A stretch of 64,000 nucleotides of DNA. It comes from Kangiella profundi. GTDB lineage: Bacteria; Pseudomonadota; Gammaproteobacteria; Enterobacterales; Kangiellaceae. Below, one piece after another: positions 35,363 to 43,324 of the stretch (position 1 is its first letter; each line of letters opens with the position of its first letter). The DNA lies in assembly GCF_002838765.1 (NCBI RefSeq), contig NZ_CP025120.1, positions 2,108,001 through 2,172,000 of the forward strand. The letters are read 5' to 3'. Position numbers and translations under genes: made by a program. The notes below the pieces were generated by a model. The model ran no database searches and had not been told where the DNA came from. It saw nothing but the letters and a program-made list of their open reading frames with translations.

Positions 35363-35436
35363 CTGACCCTGGGCATTCTAAACACAACTACCCCTTAGTG
35401 TTTATTCTTCCTCTCCTGAGCCCAGGGTCAGTTTTT
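35363..35436 (+). terminator. Nested stem-loop with T-run
   Basis: CTGACCCTGGGC (35363-35374) pairs perfectly with GCCCAGGGTCAG (35420-35431), followed by TTTTTC. Inside the 45-base loop a second hairpin forms (TAAACAC 35379-35385 with GTGTTTA 35398-35404). It probably ends the His-rich gene's transcript; the nested form is unusual for a plain terminator. Confidence 0.65.
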
Positions 35437-35443
35437 CTACAAT

Positions 35444-35473
35444 AAAAAAGCGAGCTTAATGCTCGCTTTTTTT
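35444..35473. terminator. Bidirectional terminator
   Basis: AAAAAAGCGAGC, loop TTAAT, GCTCGCTTTTTTT. It lies between the converging His-rich gene and the metallopeptidase gene and works on both strands. Confidence 0.9.
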
Positions 35474-35487
35474 ATATACACTCTCCG

Positions 35488-37875
35488 TCAGGAACCAATC
35501 GGTGAACCCGGTGGAATTGGCAGTGTCTGAACGTCTTCCTCAGGCTTAAAGTTACCATTTAGATATTGCACCACCAGATCCTTCAACCAGGCATAACGAA
35601 CTGAATTGCGTTTTGACTGAGTGGTCAACCATCCGTCAAGTTTACCTATCTCATTATGCAGATGGGCTCTTACCTCTGGCGAAGCCTGTTGGTTAGATGC
35701 CACGCTCAAAAGTTGCATCACGGTCAGATAATCGACACGCTGTTGAATTAAGCCATTTAATCCGGACTGCTCGGGGCTACGCAAAGTAGTTGTCAGTAGT
35801 TGAGTCACCACTTCTTCCAGCCCCGGCAAGTCTGCAGTTTGTGCTTTTTGTTGCAACAAACGCGCCAACCTCTCAGGATTTAATAACAATTGCAGAGTAT
35901 GCTTGGCAGAGGCTTCAGCCATGGATACCGGATCAAGAGTTAATCCAGTGTAACCATTAAAGCTCTCACGGTTTTTATAATAACCATAGGCTTTCGGCGG
36001 AATTACTTCCAACACCGACGCAGGTACCGCTAACTGTTCTACTGATAAGGTAGATAGTAGCGTGCTGATAGCCTGCCGCTGTAATCCATCTTCAACGGCA
36101 CGAACGGGACGATAAGTGTCGCCTTTAACGCTATATTCGTAATTAACACCGCCCACCAGTTTCACAGCCGCTTCGACCTGGTAACGATGGAATAAATATA
36201 ATGGCACCAGAGTTTCAGCAAGCTCAGAATAGGGAGCACCATCGGCTAAATTATTGTGGCCAAAGTTATTCAAAGCGGTCTGTCTGATTTCCAAAACTCT
36301 TTCTAATTCCACAGCAGGATTTTGTAGGTTATCCCACAAGTGTGCAGAAGGATGGGCTCCGCTTGCGGGACGAGCATCTGCGTCAGAAATGAACATTAGT
36401 CCTTTGGCGCTGGCATTACGCACAATATTTCGTAATGCTTCTTCTTCGTTCTCTTCCTCAATCTCAGTATAGCCATAACGCACAGCTTCAATATCCCACT
36501 GACCAATACCTTCAGCATAAGCATTTTTCAGGTTGATGTTTTTACCGTCCAGTGAAACCAGTGGGTGCGGATAATCCATCACAGAAGCGCGATTCGTTGG
36601 ACTTGCTGCAAAGTTATGAGCAATGCCCAAAGTATGGCCCACTTCATGTGCCGACAATTGGCGAATTCGGGCTAATGCCATATCCATTGCAGCCTGCTTG
36701 TCGCCATCTTTGCCATGTACGCCAGTTAGGGCATTAGCAATCAGCAGATCCTGTCTTACTCGTAATGAGCCCAATGTGACATGCCCTTTGATAATTTCGC
36801 CCGTTCTCGGGTCAGCCATTGCCATACCGTATGACCAGCCACGCGTGGCACGATGAACCCACTGAATGACGTTGTAGCGAACATCCATCGGATCAGCATC
36901 GGACGGCAAATCTCGAACTTCATAAGCACCTTCAAGCCCAATTGCTGCGAAGGCCTGTTCCCACCAGCGAGCACCTTCCAATAAAGCAGTGCGAACTGGC
37001 TCAGGTGCACCCGGGTCGAGGTAATAGATGATCGGTTTTATCTTGCCGTCTTTGTCGCGCTCGATGCGATGGCGATAAATCAGTTTCTTCTCAATCGGCT
37101 GGTCAATCGGTGAAGCATAATCGGCATAAGTCAGTTCAAAGAAACCACTTTTCGGATGGAATACTCTCGGCTCATAGTTATCATCAGGCAAAGCAACAAA
37201 AGACACATGCTGATGCACCGTTATAGCGTCAGGAGTTGGAACAACCTGTCTTACATAGTCGCCTGCTGCGGAGCCGTTAAAAGTCAGTACACTCTCGAAC
37301 AGAGTATTTTTAGGGAAATTTTTGACTTTGTCAGCCACCAAAGCAGAACGATTTCGATCAATACTATAGGTGCCCTGATTAGTAGCCTTTAGCCTGTTAC
37401 TAACGCCATGCAAATCCTGTTGCAGGTATGCTGTTAAGTCGATCAGGTAACGGTTACCTGACTTGGCATCAACCTCAAAGCCATATAATACTGAGCTGGC
37501 AAACGCTTCATTGACCGAGTTCTTTTCTGCCTGATTGTCAGTATCTGCGCGATATCGTGTATTCAGGTGCTTCAGGAAAATCTTATTGCCATAACGTTCG
37601 AACTGAACCAGCTTCGACTCGCCAAGTTGGCCACGATCAAGTCCAATATCATTCGAGCCGATACCAAACGGCAATCCCGTATACATGATAAATGGCTGTT
37701 CAAACTTACTGACTTCAAGCCAAACCTTACCCTCATTACTACTTACGTAGATAGGCATAAAGCCATTAATACGACGGCTTTTATTTTCAATTACAGACCA
37801 GCTTGCTGCGTTAGCAGTTAATACCACTGCCAGCAGACAAACTCCCCCAATCAGACCTTGAACAGCTTTTAACAT
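35488..37875 (-). CDS. Secreted zinc metallopeptidase (DUF5117/DUF4953 type)
   Basis: 795 residues with a signal peptide (GLIGGVCLLAVVLTANAA). The N-terminal third resembles DUF5117. The catalytic part contains AHEVGHTLGIAHNFAAS near residue 410, an extended metzincin-type HExxHxxGxxH zinc site, with SVMDYPHPLV (the Met-turn region) shortly after. WVHRATRGWSYGMAMADPRTGEI is characteristic of this family. It is 36 bases downstream of the M14 peptidase gene on the same strand, so the two form an operon for periplasmic or extracellular protein breakdown. Confidence 0.88.
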   Translation of the reverse strand: MLKAVQGLIGGVCLLAVVLTANAASWSVIENKSRRINGFMPIYVSSNEGKVWLEVSKFEQPFIMYTGLPFGIGSNDIGLDRGQLGESKLVQFERYGNKIFLKHLNTRYRADTDNQAEKNSVNEAFASSVLYGFEVDAKSGNRYLIDLTAYLQQDLHGVSNRLKATNQGTYSIDRNRSALVADKVKNFPKNTLFESVLTFNGSAAGDYVRQVVPTPDAITVHQHVSFVALPDDNYEPRVFHPKSGFFELTYADYASPIDQPIEKKLIYRHRIERDKDGKIKPIIYYLDPGAPEPVRTALLEGARWWEQAFAAIGLEGAYEVRDLPSDADPMDVRYNVIQWVHRATRGWSYGMAMADPRTGEIIKGHVTLGSLRVRQDLLIANALTGVHGKDGDKQAAMDMALARIRQLSAHEVGHTLGIAHNFAASPTNRASVMDYPHPLVSLDGKNINLKNAYAEGIGQWDIEAVRYGYTEIEEENEEEALRNIVRNASAKGLMFISDADARPASGAHPSAHLWDNLQNPAVELERVLEIRQTALNNFGHNNLADGAPYSELAETLVPLYLFHRYQVEAAVKLVGGVNYEYSVKGDTYRPVRAVEDGLQRQAISTLLSTLSVEQLAVPASVLEVIPPKAYGYYKNRESFNGYTGLTLDPVSMAEASAKHTLQLLLNPERLARLLQQKAQTADLPGLEEVVTQLLTTTLRSPEQSGLNGLIQQRVDYLTVMQLLSVASNQQASPEVRAHLHNEIGKLDGWLTTQSKRNSVRYAWLKDLVVQYLNGNFKPEEDVQTLPIPPGSPIGS

Positions 37876-37911
37876 GGGTTGATTCCCTACCTGATAATTA
37901 ACATTAAATTC

Positions 37912-40446
37912 TTATAGCGCCTTATTAAAATATAAACTATTGATGTATGGGCGCATCGAGCCTAGCCAATAACCACGGAAATTAGGATTATCACTAAACA
38001 TAATGATACTGCCACGACCGTACTCTTGTGCCAAGATTGCTGGCGTATTTTTAATGCGATCAACATTGGTTTGTGACGAATACCCCGCAACTAGCGGACT
38101 TTCGGTATAGGTTGCGACAGTCACAAAATCCTCAGTTGCTGGCTTAAAGACCATAGTGCCAGCCTTGGTGAACGCCAATTTATCCAGCTCAAGACCAAAT
38201 GCCAGCGGGTGACTCAAATCCAGATTGGCCTCAAAAATAGCCCCACCAATGATATGCTCGGCGCGCGCATCATCACGTTCTGAAAATGGTCGATTTTGAT
38301 TCTGTGGAGCCTCTGGTTCCAGCAACTCAAAATTCACAAGTCCCTGCTGCACTAACCATGGGTTGGCCCCGCGTGTAGCGACAATGGTTCCACCATCACT
38401 AACCCAGGACTTAATAACATCCAACTCTTTTTCATCAAGTGCAGGATAACGCCCACTGACCATCAGCAAGTGGGTATAGTCTGACAGATTAATCCGGCCA
38501 AGATCTTGTGCGTGTTGCATCGAAACAGGCAACTCAAGACGCGTATCCAGTAAATGCCAGACCTCGCCAGCTTCATAAGAATATACCCCATCACCGATCA
38601 GTAATAGAGGCTTAGGCATTTCAAGGTCACTGACTGTTGGACTACCTAAATCAGCACCTTGTCCGCTATAACCTGAATCAACGCCATAAACAGTCAATCC
38701 CAGATCAGCAACGGTATCATTCACCTGCTGCATCAGTGCATCACGCTCAGCGGTTTCAGCTGGTAGGGGAACGGTAAAAGTTCCCGCCATGAATTCGCGA
38801 GGCTCACCGTTAACAGGCAAGCGAGAACCTTTTTCCAGCAACTTAGCATCGATATCAGCTTCGAGTAATCGCGTTAAAGCTGTAGCCGCTCGGAAGTCCT
38901 GCCACTCAACCAACAGAGCAACCGGGGTTTCACTACCCACATACGAACTTGCTGTTGAAACCTCAACTGACTCTAGCGGTAAGCGCTGCAATTCGTCTTT
39001 GTTCAAATGATGAAAATCAAGGTTAAATGCCAAAGGGAAAGTCCAAGCCGACACGTCATAGAAGGTGTTATCAGTGAACTCAGTGCGCGTCTCGAACATG
39101 GCTTTAATCAGGCCATATTGTGGCTGCTTAAAATTTACCACATAGGATGTTTTTGCAGGCCATTCTCTGCCTGCAATTTTTCTAGGACCTGCCAATTGCT
39201 CAACTTCAATTTGGTGGCTATTCAAGATCCGCAGAAACTCTTTAATGCGGCCATCATCTTCGGAACTGAAGATCACGCCTTTTTCCAGATCACTACTGGC
39301 TTTAGCTGGCCACTGCTGGAAGAAATCTCTTTGGTAGTCCAGCAACTCCTCACTTAGCTCAAGTGCAGCCTGTAAGGTTGAAAATGAGGTTGTTGCCTGA
39401 TTTCGAATGGAAAATGGAAAGCTGACATCGCCATTAACCGACTCCTGCAAATGACCACGCGAACTGGCCTGCTCGAACAGGATGCCTATTCCGCCATTGA
39501 TATCAGGGAAGGTTGAGCCTTTGCCATAGTAGAAGTCATCAAAGCTTTCCTGACTGTAATAGCGTGAACCAATCGCATCCAGAGCCTTGGCATGATAGCG
39601 ACCAATTCTTTCAGTCAGCTCAAAGTTTAATTCGGACGTTAGAGGGTTTTGACGTGTTGGAACTCCAGGTTGAAAGAAGAAAGTTGCATTAGTGCCCATC
39701 TCGTGGAAATCACCAACGATATGTGGACGCCACTCATAAAAGTGCTTAATTCGTGCTTGGCTTTCCGGATGCTGTAACAACAACCAGTCTCGATTTAAAT
39801 CAAACCAGTAATGGTTAGTACGCCCGCGTGGCCAGGCTTCGTTATGCTCAATCGACTCTGAATCAGCGACCAGCTCCTTACCCTTATAACGATTCACCCA
39901 GCCCGCAAAACGCCCCATGCCATCAGGATTCAACATGGGATCTATCATGACAATAGTATTGGCCAATAACTCCTGAATCCAAGCCTCATCAGAAGCAGCC
40001 AATCTATAGGCAACCAATAAAGCAGCATTAGTACCACTCGGCTCATTACCATGCACCGAATAGCCCAACCAGACTATCGCAGGCCCTTTATACTCAGTTA
40101 AATTCTCGCGCTGCCGTTTAATCTCATCAAGACGTGCCAAATTCTCAGGTGACGAGATATAAGCAGTGATCAAAGGTCGGTTTTCATGAGTTCGACCAAT
40201 TTCAGTCACATTCACTCGCTCAGAGCTTTGCGCCAAAGCTGTGAAAAACGCAACCGACTGATCGGGGCGGACATGCCACTCCCCCACGGGGTTTCCCAAT
40301 ATTTCATTAGGCGTAACAACATCCGGCTGAAACTGAATATTCTGATTGAAATAATAATCAAATGAAGTGTTATTTTCCTGAGCTAGACCTAGCACGGGAA
40401 GGCCAGCGGAAACCGATAAAAAAGCAGCAAGCAGTAATTGTTTCAT
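37912..40446 (-). CDS. Secreted M14 family zinc carboxypeptidase-like protein
   Basis: 844 residues with a signal peptide (LLLAAFLSVSAGLPVLGLA). The M14 zinc site appears as WLGYSVHGNEPSG (HxxE) near residue 130 and the third ligand as GDFHEMGTNATFFFQPG near 245; a Glu in GGIGILFEQASSRG is the likely general base region. The C-terminal 350 residues contain a GATase/ThuA-like stretch (HLLMVSGRYPALDEKELDVIKSWVSDGGTIVATRGA). It is the first gene of the two-peptidase operon. Confidence 0.87.
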   Translation of the reverse strand: MKQLLLAAFLSVSAGLPVLGLAQENNTSFDYYFNQNIQFQPDVVTPNEILGNPVGEWHVRPDQSVAFFTALAQSSERVNVTEIGRTHENRPLITAYISSPENLARLDEIKRQRENLTEYKGPAIVWLGYSVHGNEPSGTNAALLVAYRLAASDEAWIQELLANTIVMIDPMLNPDGMGRFAGWVNRYKGKELVADSESIEHNEAWPRGRTNHYWFDLNRDWLLLQHPESQARIKHFYEWRPHIVGDFHEMGTNATFFFQPGVPTRQNPLTSELNFELTERIGRYHAKALDAIGSRYYSQESFDDFYYGKGSTFPDINGGIGILFEQASSRGHLQESVNGDVSFPFSIRNQATTSFSTLQAALELSEELLDYQRDFFQQWPAKASSDLEKGVIFSSEDDGRIKEFLRILNSHQIEVEQLAGPRKIAGREWPAKTSYVVNFKQPQYGLIKAMFETRTEFTDNTFYDVSAWTFPLAFNLDFHHLNKDELQRLPLESVEVSTASSYVGSETPVALLVEWQDFRAATALTRLLEADIDAKLLEKGSRLPVNGEPREFMAGTFTVPLPAETAERDALMQQVNDTVADLGLTVYGVDSGYSGQGADLGSPTVSDLEMPKPLLLIGDGVYSYEAGEVWHLLDTRLELPVSMQHAQDLGRINLSDYTHLLMVSGRYPALDEKELDVIKSWVSDGGTIVATRGANPWLVQQGLVNFELLEPEAPQNQNRPFSERDDARAEHIIGGAIFEANLDLSHPLAFGLELDKLAFTKAGTMVFKPATEDFVTVATYTESPLVAGYSSQTNVDRIKNTPAILAQEYGRGSIIMFSDNPNFRGYWLGSMRPYINSLYFNKAL

Positions 40447-40562
40447 ATGACTCAGTTTTTCGTGGTTTTCTCCATTCTATAGGTTGTAAATTTAGCTGCA
40501 AGCCCAATGATAGGTTATAATAGAACCCATCAAAGCAACATGCTGAGGCATTGAACGTTATT

Positions 40563-41141
40563 ATGATTACTATTTCAGAAGCTGCTCAAGAGCATTTTCG
40601 CCGTTTACTAGCCGGTCAGGAAGAGCCTGATACCGGTATTCGTGTATTTGTCGTGAACCCAGGTACCAGCCATGCTGAGTGCGGCGTTTCATACTGCCCG
40701 CCAGATGCCATTGAAGATACCGACACAGAATTGAAATTTGATGGCTTTTCAGCCTTTATCGACGAAGATAGCGCACCTTATCTGGAAGAAGCTGAAATCG
40801 ACTACCAGAAAGAACAAACTGGCGGTCAGCTGACACTTCGCGCACCAAACGCTAAAGCTCGTAAAGTTGATGACGACGCACCAGCTTCGGATCGCATTCG
40901 CTATTATCTTGAATCAGAAATTAACCCAGAGCTTGCAAATCATGGCGGCCAGGTATCATTGGTTGAATTCACACAAAGCGGTATCGCCGTTCTACAATTC
41001 GGCGGAGGTTGCCAAGGCTGCGGTATGGTCGACGTGACATTGAAAGAAGGCATTGAGAAAACCTTGATTGAACGTGTTCCGGAAGTTAAAGGCGTTAAAG
41101 ACGTCACCGAACACGCAGAAGGTGAAAATCCTTATTACTAA
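40563..41141 (+). CDS. nfuA: Fe/S biogenesis protein NfuA
   Basis: 192 residues (E. coli NfuA has 191). An N-terminal degenerate A-type domain ([20 protein letters not shown]) is fused to a Nfu domain with the cluster-binding C150-x2-C153 (GGGCQGCGM). It carries and delivers [4Fe-4S] clusters, notably under iron or oxidative stress. ATG at 40563 matches the family start ([12 protein letters not shown]); a TTG four codons earlier is possible. A -10-like TATAAT is at 40516-40521. In E. coli it is next to comF; here it is 11 kb away. Confidence 0.97.
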   Translation: MITISEAAQEHFRRLLAGQEEPDTGIRVFVVNPGTSHAECGVSYCPPDAIEDTDTELKFDGFSAFIDEDSAPYLEEAEIDYQKEQTGGQLTLRAPNAKARKVDDDAPASDRIRYYLESEINPELANHGGQVSLVEFTQSGIAVLQFGGGCQGCGMVDVTLKEGIEKTLIERVPEVKGVKDVTEHAEGENPYY

Positions 41142-41160
41142 TTCAGTAGAGAATACCGCA

Positions 41161-41190
41161 AAAAAAAAGGCGCTTTATGCGCCTTTTTTA
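41161..41190 (+). terminator. Terminator after nfuA
   Basis: A-run, GGCGC, loop TTTAT, GCGCC and six Ts, 20 bases past the nfuA stop. Confidence 0.9.
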
Positions 41191-41317
41191 GTGTCTACCA
41201 ATCGTAGGGTGCGTCGCAACAAAGAGCCTAGCCCATTGGCTACCCAACAAAAACTATGGACAAATAGACATCGAATGCTTCTTGTTGCTAACTTCCTATC
41301 GGTCTTGCACCAATACC

Positions 41318-41545
41318 CCCTTTGATTGAGTCGAGTATGAACCAAACCATAGCAATTCAAAATAGGAAGTTTTGAATAGTAAAATCCGGGCCATGGATGG
41401 AACGTATTTTACGGTGCGTTAAATGGATTGGTGAGTACGAGAGGAGTTAAGCATAGCGAAACCTCAATCACGGGGTGGCCTTCTCTTTGATTACTTTCTC
41501 TTGGCCACTCAAGAGAAAGTAATTCGCCGAGGGGCGAAAAAATAA
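41318..41545 (+). repeat. Modular intergenic repeat, copy B (short form)
   Basis: There is no gene between 41142 and 41671. This copy shares block order with 13921-14330: CATAGCAATTCAAAA, GTTTTGAATAGTAAAAT, GATGGAACGTATTTTACGGT, GAAACCTCAATCACGGGGTG and AAAGTAATTCGC. Its interior is a single hairpin with 14-bp perfect arms (ATTACTTTCTCTTG 41490-41503; CAAGAGAAAGTAAT 41510-41523), where copy A has a larger palindrome cluster. Confidence 0.75.
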
Positions 41546-41612
41546 ATTAAGGAATGTAGGAAGTTACTCCAACCCTACTACTTTGAGGACCCGTCACTGA
41601 TATTAATATTTT

Positions 41613-41644
41613 GTTGGGTTACAAGGCAAAGCCTCTAACCCAAC
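41613..41644. repeat. REP-like hairpin
   Basis: GTTGGGTTA (41613-41621) and TAACCCAAC (41636-41644) enclose a second pair AGGC/GCCT. The GTTGGGTTA...TAACCCAAC layout is a common dispersed intergenic palindrome in proteobacteria. It lies 27 bases beyond the aspartokinase stop and might also act as its transcript end. Confidence 0.55.
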
Positions 41645-41671
41645 CTATAATGATTACTTTAAAACAGACTC

Positions 41672-43054
41672 TTACTTAATCAAATTATCATGCAACAACT
41701 GCAGTATTTTTAATGCATCATCATCATTAACCAGGAAGGACAAATGATGGTCGCCTGTGGCATGGCTGAGTAATAACCATTGTTCTGGAAGATCCGCATC
41801 AATTTGCAATAAGTGCCACAATGCCTGGCTGGCGTCACATCCAATTAAAGTCAGCATTGCGCTATGTGAAGTAAACACACTGCGACAGACTTCAGCTAGC
41901 TTTTCAGAAAGTTTCTGCAAAATCGAATCAGAATAAATACTGTTGTTGGTTTCAATCGCCATGACCAACGAATTTTTAGTTGAGGCCATTAATTCACTGC
42001 TTAAGCCAAACTCATTGATAATGGCAAATACTTTTTGCAAGGTGTCTGGCTGTTGACCCCGACGACCAAGTAGCAATGTAATGATTGGAATCTGTTGCTT
42101 AAGCGCTATCGCTTTAACCCATTTTGAAGCTTCATAGTCGCTGGTGATTAAGGTTCCAGTCTCATCAGGTTTATGGGTATTGCGAATTTCGATGGGTATG
42201 TTGTAAGCCATGACTGCGCTTAGGCATCTCGGGTGCAGCACTTTTGCACCCGCTTCCGCCATATCAAAAGCTTCGTTGTAACTGATAGTTTCTAGCTTTT
42301 TTGCGCTACTGATTTTATTGGGATCAGTGCTGAACATCCCCGCAACATCGGTCCAAATTTCAAGTTTGTCAGCCTGCAATAATGCCGCAAAATAGGCAGC
42401 AGATGTATCAGAGCCCTCGCGTCCTAACAGCACCGTCTGTCCATCTTCATTGGCAGCTATAAAACCCTGACTCAATATCACATCAGCTTCACTTGCCCAT
42501 TGACTGGTTAATTCCTGATTGGGTCTTGGGTGACAAACAGCATTTAAAAAGCGGTCATTGACATTCTGATGCTGGCCGGACTCTGAGGTTAATATTTGAC
42601 GAGCATCCAGCCACTCAACTCGATGATCTTCTCCTAATACTTTGCGCAGAAATTCTGCACCAAGTACTGAAGAAAGAAGCTCACCATGCGATACAACCTG
42701 AGCTCTATCCATGGCAGTCAGTTGTTCTTTATGACGGATATCGGCAATGGCCATTTGAAGTGAATCAAACCAAGGATCCAACAAGGTGGCATCAACTTCC
42801 AATTCATGCGCCATCGCTTTGTGTTTGTTTAACAGTTGGTTTAAGGCATCGTCACTTTCATCACTAACTGCCAGTTGTGCAATAGCTTCCAGCTCATTGG
42901 TCACGTTCTTAAAAGCAGAGTGTATTACCGCAACTTTTTTGCCGCTTTCGATATTACTTTTGACAATGGAGGCAATGTTGTCCCAATCATTTTGACTGGA
43001 AACACTTGAGCCGCCAAATTTTAATACCACCCAGGAATTTGTTTGGTTTGTCAT
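41672..43054 (-). CDS. Aspartokinase
   Basis: Aspartate kinase (EC 2.7.2.4), 460 residues, first step towards lysine, threonine, methionine and diaminopimelate. The kinase domain starts with VLKFGGSSVSS and contains LLGREGSDTSAAYFA, WTDVAGMFSTDPN and EAGAKVLHPRC. The last 150 residues are ACT-type regulatory domains (IITLLLGRRGQQPD...; SLVMAIETNNS). It is monofunctional, with no homoserine dehydrogenase or LysA part. It follows glnE and the zf-CHCC gene on the same strand; the 43-base gap leaves no room for a lysine riboswitch. Confidence 0.93.
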   Translation of the reverse strand: MTNQTNSWVVLKFGGSSVSSQNDWDNIASIVKSNIESGKKVAVIHSAFKNVTNELEAIAQLAVSDESDDALNQLLNKHKAMAHELEVDATLLDPWFDSLQMAIADIRHKEQLTAMDRAQVVSHGELLSSVLGAEFLRKVLGEDHRVEWLDARQILTSESGQHQNVNDRFLNAVCHPRPNQELTSQWASEADVILSQGFIAANEDGQTVLLGREGSDTSAAYFAALLQADKLEIWTDVAGMFSTDPNKISSAKKLETISYNEAFDMAEAGAKVLHPRCLSAVMAYNIPIEIRNTHKPDETGTLITSDYEASKWVKAIALKQQIPIITLLLGRRGQQPDTLQKVFAIINEFGLSSELMASTKNSLVMAIETNNSIYSDSILQKLSEKLAEVCRSVFTSHSAMLTLIGCDASQALWHLLQIDADLPEQWLLLSHATGDHHLSFLVNDDDALKILQLLHDNLIK

Positions 43055-43097
43055 GATTTATCCAATGAATCGTTTTTATAAATTTAATTGGTAGAGA

Positions 43098-43292
43098 TTA
43101 CTTGATGAGCTGGTAACGATTACCACAGTAGGGACAGCTAGCGCGCCCTTCTTTATCAAACGCCATAAAAACTCGCGGGTGCTGATTCCATAAAGTCTGA
43201 TCGGGCATTGGGCAATGTAATGGTAAATCACTGTCTTTTACCTTAATCACTTCCTGGTTTTCAACAGACTGCTTAGCCACCTGACTGGTCAT
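43098..43292 (-). CDS. zf-CHCC zinc-finger protein
   Basis: 64 residues with the NDUFS6-like zf-CHCC motif: C27, H38, C53 and C56 (LHCPMP, QHPRVFMAF, SCPYCGNRY). Function in bacteria is unclear; a metal-binding accessory role is inferred. AAAGGAG six bases before the ATG at 43292 decides this start; an earlier ATG at 43328 overlaps the glnE stop (ATGA) but has no ribosome-binding site. It sits between glnE and aspartokinase in one operon. Confidence 0.85.
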   Translation of the reverse strand: MTSQVAKQSVENQEVIKVKDSDLPLHCPMPDQTLWNQHPRVFMAFDKEGRASCPYCGNRYQLIK

Positions 43293-43324
43293 AACCGACT
43301 CCTTTGTTGACTCTATATCTATAT

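Noticed and set aside
43055..43097. Lysine riboswitch before aspartokinase
   Set aside because: The gap is 43 bases and lies inside an operon; an L-box needs well over 150.
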